A program made the position numbers and the translations under genes. A stretch of DNA of 64,000 nt from Halomonas sp. (GTDB lineage Bacteria; Pseudomonadota; Gammaproteobacteria; Pseudomonadales; Halomonadaceae). The stretch covers positions 62,001 to 126,000 of the forward strand of contig NZ_JAGOBJ010000002.1 of NCBI RefSeq assembly GCF_017983445.1, given 5' to 3'. This document shows positions 37,785 to 47,354 of the stretch, piece after piece. Numbering within the stretch: position 1 is the stretch's first letter; every line of letters begins with the position of its first letter. The notes beneath the pieces were generated by a model that made no database searches, was not told the origin of the DNA, and saw only the letters and a program-made list of their open reading frames with translations.

Positions 37785-38777
37785 ATGAGCAAGCTTTCTT
37801 CGACGGCCCTTTCCGTTCTCGACCTTGCCCCGATACGCCAAGGCGGAAGCGCCGCTGAAACGTTTCGTGACAGCGTTTCTCTCGCTCAGCGAACCGAACA
37901 GTTGGGTTATACCCGCTACTGGCTTGCCGAACATCACAATATTGCCGGGATCGCCAGTGCGGCAACCTCGGTTCTGATTGGCCATGTAGCGGGCCAGACC
38001 TCCACTATTCGGGTGGGTAGTGGTGGCATTATGCTACCCAACCACCCGCCGCTGGTCATCGCCGAGCAATTTGGCACGCTGGAAACCCTTTACCCTGGCC
38101 GAATTGATCTGGGTTTAGGCCGTGCGCCCGGTTCTGACGGCGCTACCATGCGCGCAATGCGCCGCAGCATGCACGCAGGTGTAGATGACTTTCCCGAGCA
38201 GTTAAGCGAGCTGCGCCGCTACCTGTCAGACGCCGAGCCCGGCCAGCAGGTTAAAGCGGTGCCCGGCCAGGGAACTAACGTGCCTATCTGGCTTCTGGGT
38301 TCAAGCGGCTATAGCGCTCAACTGGCGGCCAAGCTAGGCCTTCCCTTCGCCTTTGCCGCTCAGTTTGCCCCTGGCTATCTGTTTGAAGCCCTGCGCCTAT
38401 ACCGCGATAACTTCCGCCCGTCTGAATATCTGGACAAACCCCATGCCATGGTAGGCTTACCGGTTATCGCTGCTGAAAACGATGCGATGGCACACTACCT
38501 TGCAACCACGGCCCAGCAGAAGTTTCTAAATCTCATTCGTGGCAAACCGACCCAGTCGCTGCCCCCCGTAGAACAGTTGGACTGGTCGCCCATGGAGCAG
38601 GCGCAGGTAAGCCAGTTTTTAGGCGCCGCGATTATCGGCGGCCCTGAAACGGTCAAAGCAGAATTGACGGCTTTCCAGGAGCGTACCGGCGCAGATGAAC
38701 TGATGATCAATAGCGACTTTTATAATCATGCTGATCGTTTGCGCAGTTATGAAATTGTTGCAGAGGCTGCGCGGTGA
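37785..38777 (+). CDS. luciferase-like (LLM) flavin-dependent oxidoreductase
   Basis: 330 aa TIM-barrel flavoenzyme of the YhbW-like group. Indicators are [18 protein letters not shown] near residue 45 and [20 protein letters not shown] around 85. It probably uses FMNH2, and the substrate is unknown. Its TGA stop overlaps the GTG start of azlC by four bases (GTGA), so the two are translationally coupled. Confidence 0.9.
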   Translation: MSKLSSTALSVLDLAPIRQGGSAAETFRDSVSLAQRTEQLGYTRYWLAEHHNIAGIASAATSVLIGHVAGQTSTIRVGSGGIMLPNHPPLVIAEQFGTLETLYPGRIDLGLGRAPGSDGATMRAMRRSMHAGVDDFPEQLSELRRYLSDAEPGQQVKAVPGQGTNVPIWLLGSSGYSAQLAAKLGLPFAFAAQFAPGYLFEALRLYRDNFRPSEYLDKPHAMVGLPVIAAENDAMAHYLATTAQQKFLNLIRGKPTQSLPPVEQLDWSPMEQAQVSQFLGAAIIGGPETVKAELTAFQERTGADELMINSDFYNHADRLRSYEIVAEAAR

Positions 38778-39484
38778 GCGCAACGCTAGACGCAAAAGGT
38801 ACGATATGGGGCTTCAAGCGAATGGCCCCACTTTCCCTGTTTGTGATTGCGTTTGGCTTAGCGTTTGGCGTTGCCGCTATCCAACATGGCTTAAGCGGTT
38901 GGGAAACACTGCTGATGAGCAGCCTGGTGTTTGCGGGTACCGCTCAGTTTGCGGCACTGGAACTGTGGGGCCCTACCCTTCCACTCACAGCACTTATTGC
39001 CACCACGTTTGCCATTAATGCTCGTCATTTATTGATGGGCGCGTCGCTTTACCCTTGGCTGCGCCATCTTCCTAAAGGCCAGCGTTATGCCTGCCTTGGG
39101 GTGATGAGTGACTCCAACTGGGCCATGGCAGCAGCCGACCATCAGCAGGGAGAAACTAATGTTGGCGTCCTTTTCGGCGGAGGTATTGCCCTATGGCTAT
39201 CCTGGGTGCTTGGCACGCTGCTGGGGGTCGCGTTTGGTAGCGGGATCAGCCAGCCCGAACGATTTGGGCTGGATGTCATCATGGGCTGTTTCTTACTGTC
39301 CATGCTGGTAGGCGGTAAAAACAAACCGTCGCTTGCAATGTTACTCCCCTGGAGCGTAGCTGGCGTGGTCGCGCTGCTTGCGCTTTATTACTTGCCGCCC
39401 AACGCTCACGTTATTGTGGGTGCGCTGGCGGGTGGCGTAGCAGGCATGATGATGCCCCAGGCGAATCAGCGAAAAGGACAATAG
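38774..39484 (+). CDS. azlC: AzlC-family branched-chain amino acid exporter, large subunit
   Basis: 236 aa inner-membrane protein with about six to eight helices. The motif [20 protein letters not shown] is typical of AzlC. AzlC works with a small AzlD subunit to export branched-chain or related amino acids. The start is GTG overlapping the previous stop. The azlD frame begins two bases after the stop but is interrupted by a TAG codon, so the exporter may not assemble. Confidence 0.92.
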   Translation: MSATLDAKGTIWGFKRMAPLSLFVIAFGLAFGVAAIQHGLSGWETLLMSSLVFAGTAQFAALELWGPTLPLTALIATTFAINARHLLMGASLYPWLRHLPKGQRYACLGVMSDSNWAMAAADHQQGETNVGVLFGGGIALWLSWVLGTLLGVAFGSGISQPERFGLDVIMGCFLLSMLVGGKNKPSLAMLLPWSVAGVVALLALYYLPPNAHVIVGALAGGVAGMMMPQANQRKGQ

Positions 39485-39486
39485 GC

Positions 39487-39792
39487 GTGCCGCTAACCCC
39501 AGCCACTGCGCTACTTGCTATCATTATTATGGCGCTGGTGACGTTTACCACCCGTATTGGTGGCTCGATCATCATGTCACGCATCCCTATTGGTCCTAAG
39601 GTATAGCGATTCATCAACGCTATGGCCGGGTCCGTTCTGGTCGCGGTTATTGTACCGTTGGCAGCCCAGGGGGATTGGGGTGCTCGGTTTGGTCTGCTCG
39701 CCACATTAAGCGCCATGCTGATACTGCGAAAGCCGCTCATTGCGATTGGTACAGGAATGGCCACCGCCGCGCTATGGCGTTTACTAGCATAG
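39487..39792 (+). pseudogene. azlD: azlD interrupted by an in-frame TAG codon
   Basis: From GTG at 39487 the frame reads a typical AzlD: a first helix (ALLAIIIMALVTFTTRIGG), SRIPIGPKV, then a TAG at 39604-39606. It continues in the same frame with RFINAMAGSVLVAVIVPLAA and two further hydrophobic segments to TAG at 39790-39792. Without the internal stop it would be about 101 aa, the normal AzlD length. A single base change (for example CAG or GAG to TAG) explains it. Recent loss, sequencing error or amber read-through are the options. Confidence 0.85.
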
Positions 39793-39833
39793 CGGATTAA
39801 CCCTGCCCTACTTATTTTCATCAGGTACTGGCT

Positions 39834-40358
39834 ATGTCTTCAAATACAGTGTCTCCAAATAACACGCCTTCCCTTACGTTCACGCCGATGATTCAAGATG
39901 ACTTCGTTATCTTCTGGCCGACCTTTCAGGCCATTGTGGCGGATCAGCAGACCTACGCGATTGACCCTGACATCAGCTACGATGCGGCCTATAAGCTTTG
40001 GTGCCAATCGCCCAAAGCTACCTATGCGATCAAGGATTCAGCAGGCGAATTAGTCGGTAGCTACTACTTAAAAGCCAATGCAGCCGGCCCCGGCGATCAT
40101 ATCTGTAACTGCGGCTATATGGTGACCGCTGCCGCTCGCGGTAAAGGCGTTGCCCGGGCGATGTGCGAGCATTCACAGCAATTAGCGCGTGCATTCAACT
40201 TTAAAGCCATGCAGTTTAACGCCGTCGTTGCCACTAACGATGTCGCGGTGACGCTCTGGAAGCGGTTAGGATTCAGCATTGTGGGTACGGTTCCCAATGG
40301 CTACCGCCATGCGACGCATGGGTTAGTGGATATCTACGTAATGTATAAATCTTTATAG
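39834..40358 (+). CDS. GNAT-family N-acetyltransferase
   Basis: 174 aa. The acetyl-CoA pyrophosphate loop is AARGKGVARAM and the C-terminal LWKRLGFSIVGTVPNGYRH is the usual GNAT beta4-beta5 region. YMVTAAARG places the beta4 strand. The substrate is unknown; it is not of the ribosomal RimI/J type by sequence. It starts 42 bp after the azlD remnant and could be in the same transcript. Confidence 0.88.
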   Translation: MSSNTVSPNNTPSLTFTPMIQDDFVIFWPTFQAIVADQQTYAIDPDISYDAAYKLWCQSPKATYAIKDSAGELVGSYYLKANAAGPGDHICNCGYMVTAAARGKGVARAMCEHSQQLARAFNFKAMQFNAVVATNDVAVTLWKRLGFSIVGTVPNGYRHATHGLVDIYVMYKSL

Positions 40359-40495
40359 GTTTTTTCGTTTTACTGACTTAATTTTTCTCACTTCCTGCCG
40401 ATATGGTAGCCACTGCGATGCTTTTACCTCCCCTGTCGTAGTGGCTATGCGGTTTTCCCCTACCCGATGCTCCCTCTAAGTGAGAAATTAACATA

Positions 40496-42151
40496 ATGAA
40501 GAATTGGCCTGTGAAATATGCCTTGGCAGGTGCCTTGGGCTTACTCGTCGTCATGCTTATTATTGTGACGGCACTCGGCATAAAAGCAGAGCGTGAAGCG
40601 ATTCAGAGTCTGAATGAGCTGGATGAAGTGGCTGCCCGCCAGGTGGCTTATATCAACCGTACCGAAGTCAACCTGATGGAAATCCGGCTACGCCTTGCTC
40701 GCTTCCAAGACTATACCGTTCAGGGCAATACGGTACTTGCACAAAGGTCACTTGAGCTTGCCAAGGCAGGCCTGGAGCGCGCCGATAATCGCTTCAAGGA
40801 ATTCCAGTCCATCCACATACCGGATAACTCGCCACGCGCGCCACTGGTGGCAAGGCTGATTAGCGAATATGAACGTTTGATCAATACCTCTTTGCACCAG
40901 GATATGGAGCGTGGCGACTTTACGGCCCTGATGGCACATCGTGAACGACTCAATGAGCAGTTCGATACATTTACCGAGAACGTACGTCAGTTCAACGCCT
41001 ATGCTCAGTCATTTGCTCAAGCGACTGTTTCACAAGCCCAGGCGACCAGCGACCGGGACACCATCATAGGCATTGCGTTAATTGCACTTGCACTGCTTAT
41101 TTACCTATTTGTACAGATGGGCATAAACCGCCTGATCGTATCTCCATTACAGCATGCAGTAACACTTTGCGAGCGCATTGCTCAAGGCGATCTAACCAAT
41201 ACTATCGAATCGCGTGGCCGCAATGAAATTGGCCGTCTTTATGGCGCCATGAGCAGCATGCAGTCACAGCTTCAGCAAATGATCGAAACGCTTAGCCAAA
41301 GCAGTCGTGCCGTAGCCTCAAGCTCAAAGGAAATTGCCAGCGGCAGCCAGGATTTGGCTTCGCGCACCGAACAGCAGGCAGCGGCGCTTCAACAAACCGC
41401 GGCAAGCATGGATGAGATCTCCTCCATTGTGCGTCAAAATGCTGACACGGCCACGCAGGCCGAAAAAATGACCGTCAATGCCGCCCAAAAAGCCGAACAT
41501 GGCCAAAGCGAAGCCCAACGTGCCGGTCAGTGGATGCAAGCACTCGAAAAAGACTCGCATAAGGTTCATGACATTGTGCAGGTGATTGACTCTATCGCCT
41601 TTCAGACCAATATTCTGGCGCTGAACGCCTCGGTTGAGGCAGCACGTGCTGGCGAGCACGGCCGTGGCTTTGCCGTCGTCGCCAGCGAAGTTCGCTCATT
41701 GGCAACCAAGACCTCCAACTCGTCGAAAGAAATACGTACGATGATTGAGGATATTGCCCAGCGTATTGCCGAAGGTGCTAATCAGGCGATACATAACGGG
41801 GAAAGTATGGGCGAGGTCAATACGGCTATCCGTCAAGTGACCGATATGATGCAGGAGCTATCGCTGGCTGCCAAAGAACAGGACTCGGGCATTACGCAAA
41901 TTAGCACCGCCATTGCGCAAATGGACTCCGCGACTCAGGAAAACGTGTCGTTAGTAGAAGAGACCAGCACGGCATCGGCGTCACTTGAAGATGAAGCTAC
42001 CCGCTTGGCGGAGCTGGTGGGCGCGTTTAAATTACCCCATGCAAGCCAGACACAATCAGCGCCGTTAGGATCCTCCCGCTCGTTGTCAGTCTCTAAGCCT
42101 GCACTGCCTAGCAAGCGCAACGCTGACGAACCTGAATGGGAAGCCTTTTAA
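40496..42151 (+). CDS. methyl-accepting chemotaxis protein
   Basis: 551 aa transmembrane receptor. The first membrane helix is near residues 7-28, then a periplasmic helical sensor of about 160 residues (four-helix-bundle type), a second helix near 191-213, a HAMP domain ([12 protein letters not shown] onward) and the signalling domain with the tip [20 protein letters not shown]. The C-terminus EWEAF resembles the NWETF tether for CheR/CheB. No other chemotaxis genes are nearby; ligand unknown. Confidence 0.94.
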   Translation: MKNWPVKYALAGALGLLVVMLIIVTALGIKAEREAIQSLNELDEVAARQVAYINRTEVNLMEIRLRLARFQDYTVQGNTVLAQRSLELAKAGLERADNRFKEFQSIHIPDNSPRAPLVARLISEYERLINTSLHQDMERGDFTALMAHRERLNEQFDTFTENVRQFNAYAQSFAQATVSQAQATSDRDTIIGIALIALALLIYLFVQMGINRLIVSPLQHAVTLCERIAQGDLTNTIESRGRNEIGRLYGAMSSMQSQLQQMIETLSQSSRAVASSSKEIASGSQDLASRTEQQAAALQQTAASMDEISSIVRQNADTATQAEKMTVNAAQKAEHGQSEAQRAGQWMQALEKDSHKVHDIVQVIDSIAFQTNILALNASVEAARAGEHGRGFAVVASEVRSLATKTSNSSKEIRTMIEDIAQRIAEGANQAIHNGESMGEVNTAIRQVTDMMQELSLAAKEQDSGITQISTAIAQMDSATQENVSLVEETSTASASLEDEATRLAELVGAFKLPHASQTQSAPLGSSRSLSVSKPALPSKRNADEPEWEAF

Positions 42152-42169
42152 TACACGGCTATTTCACGT

Positions 42170-42195
42170 TATCGGGCAGCGAACGCTGCCCGATA
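42170..42195. other. 12-bp perfect hairpin after the MCP gene
   Basis: TATCGGGCAGCG pairs with CGCTGCCCGATA with only AA between, 18 bp after the MCP stop. There is no T tract, so it is at best an atypical terminator or an mRNA 3'-end stabiliser. Confidence 0.5.
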
Positions 42196-42314
42196 CGTTG
42201 CCAAACGCGTACCATAACTCGCCCTGGCCATCGGTAAATTCAAACGATGGCAGTTAAACCTGCACACAAAGCCCACTATAAAATCTGTTTTCTTGAACCG
42301 CTACTTAGACTCTT

Positions 42315-42351
42315 TTCTTACATGCCAAGAACGTTTCTTGGCATGTAAGAA
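42315..42351. repeat. 17-bp perfect inverted repeat
   Basis: Two exact 17-bp arms (TTCTTACATGCCAAGAA and its complement) flank CGT in the gap between the convergent MCP and DUF1415 genes. ACATGTAAG right after the repeat partly repeats the arm. No T tract follows on either strand. Possible roles are a cruciform-forming site, a protein-binding palindrome or a 3'-end hairpin for either transcript. Confidence 0.65.
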
Positions 42352-42427
42352 CATGTAAGCGCTCCCGGCTCGGCCTATATGTGTGAGCGCAAGTATTGAA
42401 TACGCGACGAGCGAAGCGCCCCCCAGA

Positions 42428-43000
42428 TTAGGGGATTTTAGAAGAAGCGCGTTGCGTTAACGCGTTCTGAAGGTAGCGCTCCGCCTCACTACTTCCCATA
42501 GCCGTTAAATGCGCGACGTTACGTTCAGGAATTACCGACGTGTCGCCATAGAACTCAATGGCCTTTTCGACACTCGCTTCACGCAGTAGATGCACCATCG
42601 CGTAAGGCGAGCGGTTGGTATAGTTCGAGGCATCGTCAGGCTCGGCGTCTTCAAAGCAATAATCGGGATGGAAGGTAGCTAGCTGATAAACACCTTCGTA
42701 GCCCTGCTCGGCCAAGATACTTTCGGCCAGCTCCACATAATCCAGATAGTGATCAAAATGTTTGAACAGTGTCGGGAACACCAGCAGCGTGGTTTCCGTT
42801 TCCGGGTGTTCATCGAGCCACTGCACTTCAACCATGAGTTCTTCTAACGCAACTTCAAGTTTTTTGGAGCGCACCACTTCCACACGGATAGAGGCGCGTT
42901 CCACTTCACGCTGAGCAAAAGGACACACGTTTTGCGCCACAATAAAATTGCGCACCCAGCTCATTGTTTGCTCGATTACGTCGTTATCTGAATATTGCAT
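42428..43000 (-). CDS. DUF1415 family protein
   Basis: 190 aa. The N-terminus WVRNFIVAQNVCPFAQREV and the central FPTLFKHFDHYLDYVELAE are characteristic of the DUF1415 family. ATFHPDYCF and NRSPYAMVHLLRE are further conserved blocks. The function is unknown; Cys, His and Asp positions could bind metal, which is speculation. It starts 82 bp downstream of the end of the GntR gene on the same strand, and the two could be transcribed together. Confidence 0.88.
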   Translation of the reverse strand: MQYSDNDVIEQTMSWVRNFIVAQNVCPFAQREVERASIRVEVVRSKKLEVALEELMVEVQWLDEHPETETTLLVFPTLFKHFDHYLDYVELAESILAEQGYEGVYQLATFHPDYCFEDAEPDDASNYTNRSPYAMVHLLREASVEKAIEFYGDTSVIPERNVAHLTAMGSSEAERYLQNALTQRASSKIP

Positions 43001-43081
43001 TACTCTTTTTTACACCCGCTCGATCACATGTTTGATGGGCGTCAGTGTACACCTATCGTTATCATTAAAATCAAGCGCTGC

Positions 43082-43771
43082 TCAGCGCTTGTTGGACGGC
43101 CCTTCACCATGCTGGGTAAACCGCTGCAGCGCCACATCATAGGATTTGCGAATATGTTCATCTAGAAGCTTGCGCGCCGCTTTCACATCGCGCTTCAAGG
43201 CAAGCTCCACCAGCTCATGGTGCTGCTGGTCCAGTTCCTGGCGGATCACCGGCATTTTAGGGCCCAGCCGGCGGTAACGATCAAATTGATCATGCAGCTG
43301 CTCAATAAAGCGGAGTAGCCATACGGAGCCACATGGCGCTACCAACGTGCGATGAAACTGGGTATGCAACCGCTCCCATTCATCGTCCTTATCCAGCGTC
43401 ATATCGGCACATTTCAGGCGGTGTTCCGCCGCCAGCAGCTCTGCTTCCCAAGCGGCATCCCCATGGGCGATGGCCTGTTCAAAGGCCATGCCTTCAAGTG
43501 CCAAACGCGTTTGCGCTATATCATCCAACTCGCGGTGTGAAAGTGTTGGTACTCGAAAGCCACGCTGATTTTCCTGAAGGAGCAATCCATAGGCCGCCAG
43601 CTTGTTCAATGCTTCCCGCAAAGGGCTCAGACCCACCTTGTACTGCTCTTTGAGCGCATTGATAGCAAGCTTCTCACCCGCCGCGAAGCGTCCGTTCACT
43701 AGATCCTTGCGTAAGGTATCGTAAATACGACTTGATGCCGTACTTGCTGAAGGCTGAATATACTGATTCAT
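43082..43771 (-). CDS. GntR-family regulator (FCD subgroup)
   Basis: 229 aa. The winged helix at about 14-75 (RIYDTLRKDLVNGRFAAGEK then YKVGLSPLREALNKLAAYGL) is GntR-type, and the C-terminal FCD domain (about 85-215) has the helical ligand pocket with DDEWERLHTQFHRTLV. Such proteins usually respond to small carboxylates. It is divergent from the chromate transporter pair with a 170-bp AT-rich gap, but regulation of those genes is only a guess. Confidence 0.9.
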   Translation of the reverse strand: MNQYIQPSASTASSRIYDTLRKDLVNGRFAAGEKLAINALKEQYKVGLSPLREALNKLAAYGLLLQENQRGFRVPTLSHRELDDIAQTRLALEGMAFEQAIAHGDAAWEAELLAAEHRLKCADMTLDKDDEWERLHTQFHRTLVAPCGSVWLLRFIEQLHDQFDRYRRLGPKMPVIRQELDQQHHELVELALKRDVKAARKLLDEHIRKSYDVALQRFTQHGEGPSNKR

Positions 43772-43941
43772 GGTAGGGTCCTTTCATCCACCGTTACATA
43801 CGCGTTACTTATTCAGTGTTGACGCCTCTGAGTACTCTCGCCTATATTCTACGCCAGATAAATAATCGATTTTTTAAATATAAACGATAAAAAGTGAAAA
43901 AATATGTTTTACCAAATAATTTCCTATAGCGTATTTTGCCA

Positions 43942-44499
43942 ATGAAACAGACAGCGCTGTTCTGGGCTTTCTTTCGGGTCGGCATTTTCGGTTTTGGTGG
44001 CGGCCCATCAATGATACCGCTGGTTCATGCTGAAGTCGTTGCTCGCCACCAGTGGCTTAGCGATGAAGAGTTTGCTGACATACTCGCCATCGGCAATACC
44101 TTGCCTGGCCCTATTGCCACCAAGATGCCCGGCTATATCGGCTATCGTGTGGGCGGTATCATTGGCTGTGTGGTGGCGGTTCTTGCAGTTATTTTACCCA
44201 TGATTATCGCCATGATCGTCATGCTGGGCATTTTCAGCCGCTACCGTGATGTTGCTTGGATTCGCGGAATGGGGCAAGCCGTTATTCCTGTGGTGATGGT
44301 AATGATGGGCCAACTGGCCTGGGACTTCTTTGATAAATCGCAAAAAGCGCTGGGCTGGCTTATCAGTAGCCTTATGGCAATCGTCGCTGGCGCGCTGATT
44401 TATGGATTAGGGGTTCACCCCGGGTTTATTATCGGCGCGATTTTATTAGCCGCGCTGTTACCCCTCTCGCGGTCGAAAAAAACGGAGCACTCGGCATGA
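43942..44499 (+). CDS. chromate transporter, N-terminal half-type subunit
   Basis: 185 aa short-chain CHR protein. FGFGGGPSMIPLVHAEVVAR and AIGNTLPGPIATKMPGYIGY are the CHR signatures. In this subfamily transport needs two half-size proteins with opposite topology, and the second is encoded immediately downstream with a 4-bp ATGA overlap. ATG at 43942 is used; an in-frame TTG lies two codons earlier. Chromate/sulfate antiport is the family role, but not every member exports chromate. Confidence 0.9.
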   Translation: MKQTALFWAFFRVGIFGFGGGPSMIPLVHAEVVARHQWLSDEEFADILAIGNTLPGPIATKMPGYIGYRVGGIIGCVVAVLAVILPMIIAMIVMLGIFSRYRDVAWIRGMGQAVIPVVMVMMGQLAWDFFDKSQKALGWLISSLMAIVAGALIYGLGVHPGFIIGAILLAALLPLSRSKKTEHSA

Positions 44500-45026
44500 T
44501 TTACTGGGAGCTTTTTTTAGCCTTTTTCATTCCCAATATTGTTGGCTACGGCGGTGGCCCGGCCATCATTCCTTTGATCGAGTCCGAAGTGGTCGGCCGC
44601 TATGGCTGGATGACATCGCAAGCCTTTGCTGAAACGTTGGCCCTCGGTAATGCGCTGCCCAGCCCAATTGCCACTAAAATGGCAGGCTATGTCGGTTACG
44701 AGGTTGCTGGCATTGGCGGGGCAGCGGTTGCCGTGGCTGCAACGGTAGTTCCTTCGTTGCTTTTGATGATTGCCGCGCTCGGGCTTTTATACCGCCACCG
44801 AGAGTCCCCCCAAGTAAAACGCATGAGCCAGTGGGTACGCCCAGTGATCGCCATCATGATGGCCTGGTTAACGCTCGGCTTTCTGCTGGAAGGTATTAAC
44901 AGCACAGGCTGGATACATACACTGATTATCGGTGTGGTTGCTGCCATTGCGTTGGTACGTTTCAAAACGCACCCCGCATTTGTCGTCATGGCAGCTCTTG
45001 TCTACGGCGCTTTTATTATTCCTTGA
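44496..45026 (+). CDS. chromate transporter, C-terminal half-type subunit
   Basis: 176 aa partner of the preceding short-chain CHR protein. It repeats the signature as VGYGGGPAIIPLIESEVVGR and LGNALPSPIATKMAGYVGY. Five or six hydrophobic segments are visible. The ATG overlaps the stop of the first half by four bases, so the two are made together. This two-gene arrangement is typical of the bacterial SCHR family. Confidence 0.9.
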   Translation: MIYWELFLAFFIPNIVGYGGGPAIIPLIESEVVGRYGWMTSQAFAETLALGNALPSPIATKMAGYVGYEVAGIGGAAVAVAATVVPSLLLMIAALGLLYRHRESPQVKRMSQWVRPVIAIMMAWLTLGFLLEGINSTGWIHTLIIGVVAAIALVRFKTHPAFVVMAALVYGAFIIP

Positions 45027-45152
45027 CCCCTTGCGTTACCCCTCACCTCAACCGCCGTGGTGCTTTATCGCTGCCCGGCGGCCAAGCTGGCTATCCACGC
45101 TCAACCACCGCATCATGTCACTCCATTTTGCTACGTGTTTATCTGCCGCCTT

Positions 45153-47003
45153 ATGCCACCTTTCTCCTCAAAGTCCTCTTCCGTCTCACCGCTGAGCGGA
45201 TTTTTAGGCGTCTTTCGCTATAGCAAGCGGGCCTTGGGCCTTGTATGGGAAACATCTCGCTGGATGATGTTCGGCCTGGCGCTATGCACCCTGGTTGCCG
45301 GCATACTGCCAGCCGTTGCCGCATGGGTAGGTCAACTGATTGTCGATGGCGTGGTCAGTGCGATGGACGCCTATAGCGAGAATAACGCCACCAGCCTGTT
45401 GGTGACGATCACGCCGGTACTCAAGCTTGTTGCCCTGGAAGCGTTGGTCATTACGCTGATAGCACTCGCCCAACGCGGCCTTTCCGCGCAGCAGTCTTTG
45501 CTGCGTGCGCTGCTTGGGCAAAAAGTAAACATGATGATTCTGGAGAAAGCGGGCACGCTGTCGTTAAGTCAGTTTGAAGATTCAGAGCTTTACGATCAGT
45601 TAACGCGCGCTCGCCGTGAAGCGTCTACGCGGCCGTTAGCCTTGGTGAACAAAACCTTCGGGCTGCTCCAAAACGCCATCTCGCTGGGCAGCTTCAGCAT
45701 ACTGCTTGTGCAGTTTTCACCTTGGGCGTTACTCATCTTGGTAGTAGGCGCCCTGCCCGTGTTTATCTCTGAAGCCAAATTCTCTGGCGATGCTTTTCGG
45801 CTGTTTCGCAGGCGCTCGCCCGAGACGCGTATGCAGGGTTATCTGGAAACGGTACTGGCCCGTGAAGACAGTATCAAAGAGGTCAAGCTGTTTGGCCTTG
45901 AGCCGCTTTTTTTACAACGTTACCGGGATATTTTTACCCGCCTGTTTGCAGAGGACCGCGGCCTGACGCTACGCCGTGAGAGTTGGGGCTTTTTACTGGG
46001 TCTGCTTGGCACGCTGACGTTTTATGCCGCCTACGGCTGGGTGGTGATCGAAACCATTGCAGGCACTATCACTCTGGGTCAGATGACCATGTACTTGATG
46101 GTGTTCAAACAAGGGCAATCCGCACTTTCTGCAAGCCTCACGGCGATCAGCGGCATGTACGAGGACAACCTGTATCTTTCCAATCTCTATGAATACCTGG
46201 AACAGCCTACCGAGCTGGAAGGCGGCACACTCAAACAAGGAACTCTGCCCAGCGATGGGCTGCGCTTTGAAGACGTAAGCTTTGCATATCCAGGCGGTAA
46301 GCAGGTATTACAGCATATCTCGCTGCACCTGCCTCCTGGCCAAAGCCTTGCATTGGTGGGCGAAAACGGCTCGGGGAAAACCACGCTCATAAAGCTTTTA
46401 ACGCGGCTTTATAATCCCACCCAGGGACGGATTCTGCTGGACGGGAGCGATCTGCGCGACTGGGAAACCGGCGCGCTACGTAAACGTATTGGGGTCATTT
46501 TTCAAGACTTTGTCCGCTATCAGTTGCCAGTTGGCGAAAATCTGGGCGTTGGCGACATACAGGCATTTGATGATCAAACGCGCTGGCAGCAAGCAGCCCA
46601 CAACGGCATGGCCGACAGCTTTATCACGCGCATGCCCCAGGGCTATAACACTCAGCTAGGCCGCTGGTTCAAGGATGGTCAGGAACTCTCTGGCGGGCAG
46701 TGGCAAAAGATAGCGCTCTCCCGCGCCTACATGCGCGAAGAAGCCGACATCCTGGTACTGGATGAGCCCACCGCCGCGATGGACGCCGCCGCTGAAGCCG
46801 ATGTATTTACTCGTTTTCGTGAGCATAGCCGCGATAAAATGACGATTCTTATCTCGCACCGTTTTTCGACGGTGCGCAGTGCGGATCTGATTCTGGTCAT
46901 TGACCAAGGAGAGATTATTGAACGCGGCACCCATGAAGCGTTACTGGCGCTCGATGGTCGCTATGCCCATTTATTTCATTTACAGGCGAAAGGCTATCGC
47001 TAA
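45153..47003 (+). CDS. ABC transporter, fused permease/ATP-binding exporter
   Basis: 616 aa from ATG 45153; upstream in-frame codons add about 32 unlikely residues. Six membrane helices (residues about 30-310) precede the nucleotide-binding domain with Walker A GENGSGKTT, signature LSGGQWQKIALSRAY, Walker B ILVLDEPTAAMD and the H-loop His in ISHRFSTV. As a half-transporter it should work as a homodimer. Substrate unknown. It follows the chromate transporter genes by about 125 bp and has its own terminator. Confidence 0.92.
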   Translation: MPPFSSKSSSVSPLSGFLGVFRYSKRALGLVWETSRWMMFGLALCTLVAGILPAVAAWVGQLIVDGVVSAMDAYSENNATSLLVTITPVLKLVALEALVITLIALAQRGLSAQQSLLRALLGQKVNMMILEKAGTLSLSQFEDSELYDQLTRARREASTRPLALVNKTFGLLQNAISLGSFSILLVQFSPWALLILVVGALPVFISEAKFSGDAFRLFRRRSPETRMQGYLETVLAREDSIKEVKLFGLEPLFLQRYRDIFTRLFAEDRGLTLRRESWGFLLGLLGTLTFYAAYGWVVIETIAGTITLGQMTMYLMVFKQGQSALSASLTAISGMYEDNLYLSNLYEYLEQPTELEGGTLKQGTLPSDGLRFEDVSFAYPGGKQVLQHISLHLPPGQSLALVGENGSGKTTLIKLLTRLYNPTQGRILLDGSDLRDWETGALRKRIGVIFQDFVRYQLPVGENLGVGDIQAFDDQTRWQQAAHNGMADSFITRMPQGYNTQLGRWFKDGQELSGGQWQKIALSRAYMREEADILVLDEPTAAMDAAAEADVFTRFREHSRDKMTILISHRFSTVRSADLILVIDQGEIIERGTHEALLALDGRYAHLFHLQAKGYR

Positions 47004-47009
47004 GCCAAC

Positions 47010-47044
47010 AACGCCCCGCTCACAGAAAGTGGCCAGGGCGTTTT
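47010..47044 (+). terminator. intrinsic terminator after the ABC exporter gene
   Basis: AACGCCC pairs with GGGCGTT around a partly paired loop and runs into TTTT, seven bases after the stop. Confidence 0.75.
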
Positions 47045-47095
47045 GATAGAGAAATGCAGAAGTATTGCCAAAACGCCGAGTTAAAAAAACTTAGC

Positions 47096-47242
47096 TCAAG
47101 CGGCTTGGCGATACCCCCGCAGGGCCTTGCGCCCTTTACGCGAGTAGCTGCCTTTACCTTTTTTGGGCATTTGCTGCTGCATCTTGAACATGGGGGTTCG
47201 TAGCTGTGCTTTAAGCGCGTTGTCGCGAATCTTTTGCTTCAT
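47096..47242 (-). CDS. arfA: alternative ribosome-rescue factor ArfA, short form
   Basis: 48 aa, basic. IRDNALKAQLRTPMFK followed by KKGKGSYSRKGRKALRG aligns with E. coli ArfA (IKDNAIEALLHDPLFR and KKGKGSYMRKG). ArfA binds the empty mRNA channel of stalled ribosomes and recruits RF2. Unlike the 72-aa E. coli precursor, this frame ends right after the conserved basic segment and lacks the hydrophobic tail. A T tract follows the stop by seven bases on this strand. ATG at 47242 follows GGGAAATTCC. Codon and motif match make it convincing despite its size. Confidence 0.85.
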   Translation of the reverse strand: MKQKIRDNALKAQLRTPMFKMQQQMPKKGKGSYSRKGRKALRGYRQAA

Positions 47243-47282
47243 GGAATTTCCCTTGTAAAGCCGATTCATTTAAAAGCTATAT

Positions 47283-47310
47283 AAAAACGGTGCCTGCTAA
47301 AGGCACCGTT
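47283..47310 (-). terminator. intrinsic terminator of the aldo/keto reductase gene
   Basis: On the minus strand AACGGTGCC pairs perfectly with GGCACCGTT around a 7-nt loop and is followed by a T-rich tract (TTTTTAT). Confidence 0.88.
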
Positions 47311-47354
47311 AAGACACTATGAGGAGCTTAATGTTCCTCAGCACTCATTTGAGA

